The translations under genes were made by a program, and so were the position numbers. Shown one piece after another: positions 32,340 to 39,257 of a stretch of 64,000 nucleotides of DNA. The notes under the pieces were generated by a model, which saw nothing but the letters and a program-made list of their open reading frames with translations, did no database searches and was not told where the DNA came from. Within the stretch, counting starts at the first letter, position 1. The number at the start of each line of letters is the position of its first letter. Origin of the DNA: Victivallales bacterium (GTDB lineage Bacteria > Verrucomicrobiota > Lentisphaeria > Oligosphaerales > Oligosphaeraceae); the NCBI GenBank assembly GCA_017535315.1, contig JAFXUD010000009.1, forward strand, positions 62,001 through 126,000, read 5' to 3'.

Positions 32340-32977
32340 CTGCAATCCTTTTCTTTTCGCTATGTTTCCCAGAGAATATAAAAGTGTTTTATAGAGGTAA
32401 TTTCAAACCTAGCGCATTTCGCGCTAGGTTTGAAATTACCTCTATAATTAACTTGGGTTGTCCCAACTTCATAGAGAGATTATACAAGGTTTGACTTTTT
32501 CGGAAATGGAAACCGTTATTGTCTCATTTTGCCCAAGCTAGACACAATGATTGGAATCCAGAGTCGCGACCGTAAATAGTTTAGCACACACTCGCAGGGA
32601 GTGCAAGTAGCATGGAGTATTTATTTGAAAATACCGAAAAAAAACAGCTTTAGAAGAACTGCACTGTTCTTGGAAACGTTCTTTGGAATTTGATTCTTCA
32701 AAATGAGAGCGACATTATGGATCAACCTCTGCTTGCAGAACATATGTGCATACTGATTTCCATTCCTCTACAAAACGCCATCCAGGAAAAGAACAAAGAT
32801 GAACGCAGGTTTACCATTCTGATTTGGTGAGATTGAGACGTTTTTTTGCACTAAAATAGTTTTTCTTATCATCGTCTATTTGCCTTTATTGGAAAACATG
32901 TTATCTTACTTTCAAGATTATGGCGGTTGGAAGACTGCTAGGTTCAATTGAATATCAAATACACAGGAGACGAAGTC
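32340..32977. other. Long AT-rich intergenic region between divergent genes
   Basis: This 638-bp gap between endonuclease IV (leftward) and the phasin-like gene (rightward) holds the perfect palindrome 32389-32447 near the nfo side. The rest (32450-32900) is AT-rich and contains only short open frames without protein-like composition (for example 34 codons from 32718). I see no tRNA-like or other RNA structure. Confidence 0.5.
32389..32447. repeat. Perfect palindrome, family R4 copy 2
   Basis: Two perfectly complementary 27-nt arms (32389-32415 and 32421-32447) flank a 5-nt loop ATTTC. The arm begins TTATAGAGGTAATTTC and ends AACCTAGCGC. It shares GAAATGCGCTAG and the TTTGAA-TTACCTC half with the palindrome at 4721-4770. 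No T-tract is adjacent; it is about 50 bp upstream of nfo. Confidence 0.85.
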
Positions 32978-33298
32978 ATGTTAGATTTGCTGGAAAAATC
33001 ATTCCTGCTGGGGCTGGGGGCACTGTCGATGTCAAAGACCACTGCGGAGAAATTCATCGACGAGGCCATCAAGCAAAGCAAAATCACACCAGAAGAGGGC
33101 AAATCTCTTGCCAATACCTTTGAAGAAGAGGGGAGCAAGGTGCGTGCGAACCTAGAGAACACGCTGGTTGAAATCATCAAGACCCGCGGCGCATCCATCA
33201 TTCCTGGCTACCAGTCCGTCAAGGAACTGGAAGACAAGGTTGCGGCGCTAGAGGCCAAAGTAGCTGCCCTTGAGGGCAAGGCCCCTGAGAACAAGTAG
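32978..33298 (+). CDS. Phasin-like small coiled-coil protein
   Basis: ATG at 32978 is chosen because CAGGAG lies 8 bp upstream; the protein then has 106 residues starting MLDLLEKSFLLGLGALSMSK. The N-terminal helix LEKSFLLGLGALSMSKTTAEKFIDE resembles the granule-associated phasin/PHA-domain start, and the C-terminal ELEDKVAALEAKVAALEGKA is a clear heptad coiled coil. Phasins coat polyhydroxyalkanoate granules; in PVC genomes such proteins are also found without PHA synthesis. It precedes folC by 15 bp and is probably cotranscribed. Confidence 0.75.
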   Translation: MLDLLEKSFLLGLGALSMSKTTAEKFIDEAIKQSKITPEEGKSLANTFEEEGSKVRANLENTLVEIIKTRGASIIPGYQSVKELEDKVAALEAKVAALEGKAPENK

Positions 33299-33313
33299 AT
33301 TTGTCCTTTAGAT

Positions 33314-34558
33314 ATGCGTGACTATGATGAGGCACGGGAACAGCTCTTTTTTGGGCTGTTCAAGGAGTATTTTGACTCTGAAAAGGATGCTGGTAAGCAA
33401 CATGACCCCGCCAACTATTCGCTGGAGCGCATGTACCCTCTTGCGGAACTGGCGGGAAATCCCGAGCGTCGTCTCAAAGTGATTCACATCGCAGGGACGA
33501 AGGGCAAGGGAAGTACCTCGCACTTCATATCGGCCCTGCTAGAAGCCAGTGGGAAGATGGCGGGGCTCTTCACCAGTCCACACCTCTGCACGGTGCGGGA
33601 GCGCTTTCAGGTCAACAATCTGCTTCTGCCATATGATGTGCTCATCAGGGAATCCACCGAGTTTTTGAAAGACGTCAAGGCGAATGGACTGAAGCCAAGC
33701 CTGTTCGAGCTTTTCACGGTTCTTGCGCTCAAGATGTTCGCTTCGCAGGGCGTGGAGTACGCTGTGATGGAGACGGGTATCGGTGGTCGTCTGGACGCGA
33801 CGAACTACATCCCGAACCCCGTCATGACGGTGATTGCGCCCGTCAGCTTTGACCACGTGGCACTTCTTGGGAATACCATTGAGGCCATTGCCTCCGAAAA
33901 GGCGGGAATTATCAAGTCAGGCGTGCCTGTGGTGATTTCCAAACAGCCCTACGCGGCAGCGGAAAAGGTGCTTCTGGATAAAGCGGTCTCTGTATCAGCT
34001 CCTGTGCTGCGCCCAAGCGACCTGGCGGAGACGGTTTTATTCCTGCCAGAGAGATTTCCCTTCTTCCTGCGCGAGAATTTCTGCTCCTCCCTGAAGGCGG
34101 TGGAGGCATTGGGGCTTCGGCCACAGCCGAAGAATTTTAAGTTGCCGCAGTTGCGTGCTCGAATGGAGCTTATCCGCCAACACCCCCGAATGGTGCTGCT
34201 GGATGCCGCACATAACGGCGATTCGATGCAGAAGTTGGTGGCAGGTCTTGCTGAGATGTACCCCGATGTCAACTGGACGGTTGTGCTTGGTTGCGTCAAG
34301 GGCAAGGATGTGCATGGCATGGCCCAGGCACTCAAAGCCCTACCGAATGCCACATTCATTCTCACGAATCCACAGACGGGCAAGGGAAGCGCTCTGCCTG
34401 AGCTGGAAACCGAAGCCAAAAACGCTGGCCTACCCATCCTTTGCACGATTCCCGAACTGAAAACCACCAGTCAACTGCCACAGGATGTGCCCCTTCTTTT
34501 CACTGGTTCCTTCTTCACCGCGCTGATTGGCGAGGAGTTGTTCGGGGGTAGGGAGTAG
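33314..34558 (+). CDS. folC: Dihydrofolate synthase / folylpolyglutamate synthase
   Basis: 414 residues with the Mur-ligase fold: ATP P-loop VIHIAGTKGKGSTSHF (about residues 56-71), GLFTSPHLCTVRERF (substrate loop), METGIGGRLDATN (about 154-166), the IASEKAGIIK motif and the C-terminal LLDAAHNGDSMQ. The enzyme adds glutamate to dihydropteroate or tetrahydrofolate in the cytoplasm. Start ATG 33314 directly follows the phasin-like gene. A terminator-like R2 hairpin begins 8 bp after the stop. Confidence 0.96.
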   Translation: MRDYDEAREQLFFGLFKEYFDSEKDAGKQHDPANYSLERMYPLAELAGNPERRLKVIHIAGTKGKGSTSHFISALLEASGKMAGLFTSPHLCTVRERFQVNNLLLPYDVLIRESTEFLKDVKANGLKPSLFELFTVLALKMFASQGVEYAVMETGIGGRLDATNYIPNPVMTVIAPVSFDHVALLGNTIEAIASEKAGIIKSGVPVVISKQPYAAAEKVLLDKAVSVSAPVLRPSDLAETVLFLPERFPFFLRENFCSSLKAVEALGLRPQPKNFKLPQLRARMELIRQHPRMVLLDAAHNGDSMQKLVAGLAEMYPDVNWTVVLGCVKGKDVHGMAQALKALPNATFILTNPQTGKGSALPELETEAKNAGLPILCTIPELKTTSQLPQDVPLLFTGSFFTALIGEELFGGRE

Positions 34559-34565
34559 GGAGTGG

Positions 34566-34710
34566 CGACGGCGTTCTCGCTAATGCTCCTGAATTAACGC
34601 CTAATGAGACGGGAGGGACGGGAGCAACAAAAAAATATCTTGCGTCATGTTGCTGTCGCTCCTGTCTCTCCTGTCCCTTTTAGTTAGGAGTATTAGCGTC
34701 CTCGACGTCG
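34566..34710. terminator. Terminator-like minisatellite hairpin, family R2 copy A
   Basis: The left half (CGACGGCGTTCTCGCTAAT..CTCCTGAATTAACGCC..GACGGGAGGGACGGGAGC) and the right half (GCTCCTGTCTCTCCTGTCCC then TTTT, TTAGGAGTATTAGCGTC) form a long inverted repeat of 145 bp. The inner stem consists of GGGACGGGA-type 9-bp units, and T4 follows the stem on the plus strand, so it can terminate folC. The same structure occurs at 36281-36439. Confidence 0.65.
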
Positions 34711-34805
34711 GGAAGCCATGCCAACTCCACAAGGCTTTGGTATAAGAGAGAAGGGGCTGTCCTGTGCACGGTACGCAAGCACCGCTTTTTTTCATTGGAG
34801 GAAAT

Positions 34806-36248
34806 ATGAGTGTTTTTCGCCACAATGGTTGTAGTACTCGGTTCATCCGCCTATTGGTGTTTTTGTGGCTGTTGCCTGTCTGGCTCATGGCGGCGGAGAA
34901 CGTTTATGTCCTGCCGATTGAAGGTGAAATCAACAACGGGATGCTCAGCGTTATACGTCGCGCCTTTCGCGAGATAGACGAACTGAAGCCAGAAGCTGTG
35001 GTGGTTGAGCTGAACACGCCAGGCGGTTCTGTTGATTCGACCCGAAAGATAATCTCGCTGATTCGCGAGGTTAAGGCAAAGAAGAGACCCGTCTATGCCT
35101 TTGTCAATCCTGATGCCTTGAGCGCGGGAGCCTTCATCAGCATCTCCTGCGACGCCATCTATATGGCCTCGAATGGTACCATTGGCAGTGCGCTGCCCAT
35201 CATGCAGGGACAGGGAGGTGGTTTTGAGGAGCTTTCGGGGAACATCGGCGAGAAGGTGATGTCCGCCATACGCTCGATGGTTCGCAGTCTGGCGCAGGAG
35301 AACGGCTACCGTGAGGATGTCGTCATGGCGATGGTGGATCCCAATCACGACGATGTGAAGATCGGCGACACGCTCATCTGCGCAAAGGGCAAGATTCTGA
35401 ATCTCACGGCAAAGGAGGCCACGGCCGTTTATGGAGACGATGGAAAGCCTGTTCTTGCGGCAGGCATGGCCAACAGTGTGTCTGAGCTTTGCAAGGCGAT
35501 TGGAAAAACAGGTGACTTGAATATCGTGCGCTTCGAGAAGAAGGCATCCGATGAGCTCGCGTTATGGATAACGCGTTTCGGTGCGCTTTTCCTTGGCTTG
35601 GGGATGATGTTTATCTTCATTGAAATCAAGACGCCTGGCTTCGGTGTCTTCGGCATCGCGGGCATTGCTCTTCTTTGCGTCTATTGCTTTGGACACTATG
35701 TGGCGGGACTTGCCAGTGTTGTGGAAATCGTGATGATTTTTGCAGGCATCATCCTTCTGGCTTTGGAGGTGTTTGTCGTGCCTGGCTTTGGCATCACTGG
35801 CATTTCAGGCATTGTGCTGATTGTGTTGGGCGTGGTGATGGCTGTCGTGCCTGCTCTTCCAAAAGTTCCCGCCTTGCCTGGTCTGGAAAACAGTCTGTGG
35901 AATGACGTCCTTCAGCCTGCCATTGTCCATTTGGGAACAGCGATATTTGTCATCGTCGGATCTTTCTGGCTTCTTCACTCGCTATTGAAGCGCACAAAGG
36001 CCTATAATACTATCTTTAGCCATGCAAACCTGGACAACAAGGCGGGATATGTCGGTGTGAACATGGAGGAATCAAACTCGCTTATTGGTTGTACTGGCAC
36101 GGCTCTCTCCGTCTTGCGTCCGTCTGGCATTGTGCTTATCGATGGCAAGCGCGTTGATGTGGTAACGAGCGGCGACTTCATCGCAGAAGGAACGACGGTC
36201 AAAGTCATCGCCGTCAATGGCGCCTCCATCATTGTGGAAAAGGTGTGA
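34806..36248 (+). CDS. nfeD: NfeD-type membrane-bound serine protease (ClpP-class)
   Basis: ATG at 34806 has GGAGG 6-10 bp upstream and gives 480 residues with signal peptide. Residues 30-215 are a ClpP/SppA-fold protease: VVVELNTPGGSVDSTRKI (oxyanion region), nucleophile S106 in PDALSAGAFIS and likely general base K150 in IGEKVMSA; the 44-residue Ser-Lys spacing is close to that of archaeal 1510-N. Four to five membrane segments follow (ITRFGALFLGLGMMFIFIEI, ALLCVYCFGHY, IVMIFAGIILLALEVF, GIVLIVLGVVMAVV), and the C-terminal 75 residues are the OB-fold NfeD domain (GCTGTALSVLRPSGIVLIDG). These proteins work with stomatin-like partners in membrane quality control; no stomatin gene is adjacent here. 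R2 hairpins flank it on both sides. Confidence 0.92.
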   Translation: MSVFRHNGCSTRFIRLLVFLWLLPVWLMAAENVYVLPIEGEINNGMLSVIRRAFREIDELKPEAVVVELNTPGGSVDSTRKIISLIREVKAKKRPVYAFVNPDALSAGAFISISCDAIYMASNGTIGSALPIMQGQGGGFEELSGNIGEKVMSAIRSMVRSLAQENGYREDVVMAMVDPNHDDVKIGDTLICAKGKILNLTAKEATAVYGDDGKPVLAAGMANSVSELCKAIGKTGDLNIVRFEKKASDELALWITRFGALFLGLGMMFIFIEIKTPGFGVFGIAGIALLCVYCFGHYVAGLASVVEIVMIFAGIILLALEVFVVPGFGITGISGIVLIVLGVVMAVVPALPKVPALPGLENSLWNDVLQPAIVHLGTAIFVIVGSFWLLHSLLKRTKAYNTIFSHANLDNKAGYVGVNMEESNSLIGCTGTALSVLRPSGIVLIDGKRVDVVTSGDFIAEGTTVKVIAVNGASIIVEKV

Positions 36249-36280
36249 GGGGAGTTTTTTTCAACGGCAAGGATGTGTGG

Positions 36281-36439
36281 CGACGGCGTCTCGCTAATAC
36301 TCCTGAATTAACGCCAAATGGGACGGGAGAGACTGGAGGGACGGGAGCGACAAAAAAACTAGCGTCATTTTGCTATCGCTCCCGTCCCTCCTGTCCCTCC
36401 CGTCCCTTTTTAGTTAGGAGTTTAAGCGTCTCGCCGTCG
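36281..36439. terminator. Terminator-like minisatellite hairpin, family R2 copy B
   Basis: A 159-bp inverted repeat: CGACGGCGTCTCGC at the left end pairs with GCGTCTCGCCGTCG at the right end allowing gaps, and the inner stem GGGACGGGAGA..CTGGAGGGACGGGAGCGA pairs with TCGCTCCCGTCCC..CCCGTCCC followed by TTTTT on the plus strand. It lies 33 bp after nfeD and should terminate it; being nearly symmetrical it may also affect convergent obg. Confidence 0.7.
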
Positions 36440-36477
36440 AGAATCTAAAAACAACCACTGAGGTATGGGGGGCTTTT

Positions 36478-36541
36478 GACTGTGGCGTTGCATGGGCGCT
36501 GGTATATGCCACGGATTTCCAACGGCGACGACGCCGTCGTC
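36478..36541. repeat. R3 repeat copy 2 with adjacent palindrome
   Basis: Positions 36478-36515 match 7392-7429 (29 of 38). Just beyond, 36527-36541 is a perfect GACGACGCCGTCGTC palindrome 9 bp downstream of the obg stop on its strand. Like copy 1 it lies between convergent genes. The 301-bp gap holds nothing else apart from the R2 hairpin. Confidence 0.5.
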
Positions 36542-36549
36542 ACTCCATT

Positions 36550-37641
36550 CTACCATTCGTCGTCAAAGTCGTCTTCGTTTGGTTCGGGGCGCTGCGGTTT
36601 GCGGTGAGTGGCGAGGATTTTGTTTTTGATTTCTGGTGGCTCTGGGGGAAGCGTATCCAGGGTTTTCTGCATTAGACGGCAGATTTTCGCGCTGTCCTCG
36701 CCCAGTTCGGCGATGGTCGGGAAGATGACCACGCCATCCCCTTCGGATTTGCGGAGGCGGCGTAGGTTTTTGCGGGCTTCATCCAAGTCCATCTTGTTGG
36801 CGATGATGATGAAGGGGCGCTTTGCCAAATAGGTGTCGTACTTTTCCAGCTCGCTACGTAGAGAGGCGAGGTCCTTCAGCGGGTCGCGTCCATCGACACC
36901 CCCCATGTCCAGGACGAAGCAAAGCAGACGGCAGCGTTCAATGTGGCGCAGAAAGTCGTGTCCAAGGCCGACATTTTCAGATGCGCCGTCGATGAGTCCA
37001 GGTATGTCTGCCACGGTGAAACGCCTGTAGTCGGGATTTTCAACGATGCCGACGTGTGGGTGCAGGGTGGTGAAGGGGTAGGGGGCTGTCTTGGGTTTTG
37101 CTGCGGAAATAGAGCGGAGCAGAGTGGATTTGCCCGCGTTTGGATAGCCGACCAGGCCGATGTCCGCCATCGTCTTCAGCTCCAGGTCCAAATCACGTAT
37201 TTCCCCTTCTGCGCCTGGCTGGCATTTCTTTGGAGCGCGGTTGGTGGAAGTGACGAAGTGCGTGTTGCCCAAGCCGCCTCGTCCGCCCTTTGCGGCGACG
37301 AACTGCTTGCCTGCTTCGTCCAGGTCGGCAAGGAGTTCGCTGCTTTCGCTGTCAAAGACAAGCGTACCGACAGGCACTTTGACAATGAGGTCCTCGCCGT
37401 TGGCGCCATGCAGCTTCTGGCCGCGACCAGAGCCGCCTGCCTTTGCCTTCCAGACCGTCTGATAGTGAAGCGCGATAAGTGTCAGCTCCTCGGGAACCGC
37501 CTGGATGATGACGGAACCTCCATGTCCGCCGTCGCCGCCGTCTGGACCGCCCTTGGGCACATATTTCTCGCGTCTGAAACTTGCAGAGCCAGCTCCGCCA
37601 TGCCCTGCCTCTACGTGAATGGTTGCTCGGTCTATGTACAT
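36550..37641 (-). CDS. obg: Obg-family GTPase
   Basis: Start ATG 37641 (MYIDRATIHVEAGHGGAG) gives 363 residues and the standard Obg fold; the longer in-frame extension to 37839 overlaps the metallophosphoesterase gene and is not protein-like. The N-terminal glycine-rich Obg domain (KGGPDGGDGGHGGSV) is followed by the G domain: G1 GYPNAGKSTLL, G3 DIPGLIDGA, G4 NKMD. Obg is needed for ribosome maturation and stress responses. It lies 50 bp after the metallophosphoesterase in the same direction. Confidence 0.96.
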   Translation of the reverse strand: MYIDRATIHVEAGHGGAGSASFRREKYVPKGGPDGGDGGHGGSVIIQAVPEELTLIALHYQTVWKAKAGGSGRGQKLHGANGEDLIVKVPVGTLVFDSESSELLADLDEAGKQFVAAKGGRGGLGNTHFVTSTNRAPKKCQPGAEGEIRDLDLELKTMADIGLVGYPNAGKSTLLRSISAAKPKTAPYPFTTLHPHVGIVENPDYRRFTVADIPGLIDGASENVGLGHDFLRHIERCRLLCFVLDMGGVDGRDPLKDLASLRSELEKYDTYLAKRPFIIIANKMDLDEARKNLRRLRKSEGDGVVIFPTIAELGEDSAKICRLMQKTLDTLPPEPPEIKNKILATHRKPQRPEPNEDDFDDEW

Positions 37642-37691
37642 AAGCAGATAGGAAAGATTATAGGAAAAAGGAAACCTGCGGTCGGTCGTTG

Positions 37692-38693
37692 CTACTTGGC
37701 TTTGACCCGTATGACGCCGATATTGCCCCTGAAAGAAGGCACGAAAAGATGCTCGCTGATGGTTTTTGTCAGCATTCCATGCCATGAAAAGTGGAGGTGG
37801 CCTGCAAGAACTGTCTTGACGGGGCTGTCCTCCGCACAAACGAGGTCAAGGAACTCCCGTGTCTGGGCATTGGGTTTATAATTGCAATCGTCTCCCCAGG
37901 TCAAGTTACGATGCTTAGGATCACGTTCCTTGTATATTTCGCCTACTCTGGGCTCGACCAGCGGGTCGATGGGAACATGTGTGACAAGGATAATGGGTTT
38001 GCGTTTGGCATAGGCCTCTTTGAAGCGTGCAAGCCCTTCCTTGGACATGTTGCTGGTTGAAACATTGAAGCCGACAACCATCAGGTCGTCGAATTCCAAA
38101 ACTAAAACAGGTTCATAGCCGTCGATGGATTTTTCTAGTTCCTTGACAGCTTCTGTTTTTTTAGCGGCAAGCCACCAGGGGGCAACGTCATGGTCGGCGC
38201 GGACGTACATGTAAGGGATGGTCAATTTATGCATACCCTCCTTCAAAGCACGAATGTTGGCAAGCGAACCGAAGTCGCAGATGTCACCGCCAAAAAGGAT
38301 GGCGTCTGCCCCTGTTTTATTAAGGCAATCGGGAAGGAGACTCCAGTTCTCCAATGAGGTCTTGCCGTTGTTTGGATTTCGGAAGTTCTTGTCGATTCGT
38401 TTTTTTGCGATATCGATGTTTTTTTCCTCCATTTCGGACAGATCCTCTGCGATGAGATGATAATCAGCCATCCAAAGGAATGCGTAATCCTTTTTCAGAC
38501 CTTCTATTTCGATTTCGACAGTCTCGAAAGTGAGGCCGAGTTTTGTAGCGGTCTCCTCATCGATGTTCAGAGCAGTTTTGGCCAGTTGAATAGGCTTGTT
38601 TTCTGCATACATAGTGAAAGAAAAGATGCTACAAACAATGATGAGAAACCATCTCATACATGCCTTGAAACGGTTGAATTGTTTGTTGTCCAT
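37692..38693 (-). CDS. Secreted or membrane-anchored metallophosphoesterase
   Basis: 333 residues from ATG 38693 (an internal ATG at 38657 with AAGG before it, opening MRWFLIIVCSIFSFTMYA, is an equally likely start and a cleaner signal peptide). The calcineurin-like motifs are visible: WMADYHLIAED (DxH), ILFGGDICDFG (GDxxD), VRADHDVAP (variant of GNHD), LVTHVPI and LAGHLHFSWHG. This is a dinuclear-metal phosphoesterase fold; the substrate (phosphosugar, nucleotide, phosphoprotein) is unknown. The R1 element copy 2 lies just upstream. Confidence 0.88.
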   Translation of the reverse strand: MDNKQFNRFKACMRWFLIIVCSIFSFTMYAENKPIQLAKTALNIDEETATKLGLTFETVEIEIEGLKKDYAFLWMADYHLIAEDLSEMEEKNIDIAKKRIDKNFRNPNNGKTSLENWSLLPDCLNKTGADAILFGGDICDFGSLANIRALKEGMHKLTIPYMYVRADHDVAPWWLAAKKTEAVKELEKSIDGYEPVLVLEFDDLMVVGFNVSTSNMSKEGLARFKEAYAKRKPIILVTHVPIDPLVEPRVGEIYKERDPKHRNLTWGDDCNYKPNAQTREFLDLVCAEDSPVKTVLAGHLHFSWHGMLTKTISEHLFVPSFRGNIGVIRVKAK

Positions 38694-38706
38694 GTTAGGA
38701 AAAAGA

Positions 38707-38897
38707 GTAGTTATTCAGACGGTGAACCCAAAGGCATTGGTTGCCAGGTTTTCTGCGCCGTGCCGCTTCGCTACGCGGCACGGCGTAAAGGAACTGGGGT
38801 GTCGCCGCCCGTGGGTTTTGCTCGCGCCAAAGGCGCTCGCTTCACCCACGGCTATATTCTTGCCGCCGCTACGCAGCTTACCCTTCTGAATAGTTAG
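38707..38897. mobile_element. MITE-like element, family R1 copy 2
   Basis: Ends: GTAGTTATTCAGACGG (38707-38722) and CCCTTCTGAATAGTTAG (38881-38897). Hairpin I (CTGCGCCGTGCCGC / GCGGCACGGCGTA) and hairpin II (CCGTGGGTTTTGCTCGCG / GCTTCACCCACGG) are as in copy 1. The right end carries the TAA stop codon of the adjacent small gene. No transposase. Confidence 0.8.
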
Positions 38898-39163
38898 GAA
38901 AAAGACTTGCGTAGCTCTTCTTTCTTGCGGTCGCGACGCTCTTCCAAGGAGTGTATTTCCATGGCGAGATCGTCCTGAATGCGCTTCTGCTCCTCTGGGT
39001 CGTCAGCTGCCTTTTCCAGACGTGCCTGGGCCGCAAAGCGTGCCTGGACGATTTGCGATTCGTAGGTGCTGTCAACATCTGCCAAGGCAGCCTTCTGTTC
39101 TGGGGTGTAGTTCTTTAGAGGACCGCCGAAGCGCTCCATTGCCAATTCAAAAGCTGATTTCAT
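38894..39163 (-). CDS. Conserved small coiled-coil protein of unknown function
   Basis: 89 residues from ATG 39163 (MKSAFELAMERFGGPLK). The rest is highly charged helical sequence (PEEQKRIQDDLAMEIHSLEERRDRKKEELRK), predicting a coiled coil. Such small proteins are recurrent in PVC genomes, but I do not know their function. Its TAA stop is inside the R1 terminal inverted repeat. It lies 94 bp after carB in the same direction, with a GC-rich hairpin between them. Confidence 0.7.
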   Translation of the reverse strand: MKSAFELAMERFGGPLKNYTPEQKAALADVDSTYESQIVQARFAAQARLEKAADDPEEQKRIQDDLAMEIHSLEERRDRKKEELRKSFS

Positions 39164-39212
39164 AGGTATTTTTTGTGTGGTGATTGGGCATGGGGTAGGG
39201 CAGAGCAAAGGA

Positions 39213-39230
39213 CGGGGGGCACGCCCCCCG
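39213..39230 (-). terminator. GC-rich hairpin after carB, possible weak terminator
   Basis: CGGGGGGC pairs with GCCCCCCG with a tiny loop (39213-39230). It is followed on the minus strand by GTCCTTTGC, a poor T-tract, so termination would be partial. It lies between carB and the small coiled-coil gene. Confidence 0.4.
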
Positions 39231-39257
39231 CGCCCCCCTGTCTTGACAGTGCGCTCC

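Noticed and set aside
32718-32822. Short ORF of 34 codons in the nfo-phasin gap
   Set aside because: No ribosome site and no recognisable composition; likely chance.
37642-37839. N-terminal extension of Obg
   Set aside because: It overlaps the metallophosphoesterase and has no Obg similarity; MYIDRATIHV is the standard start.
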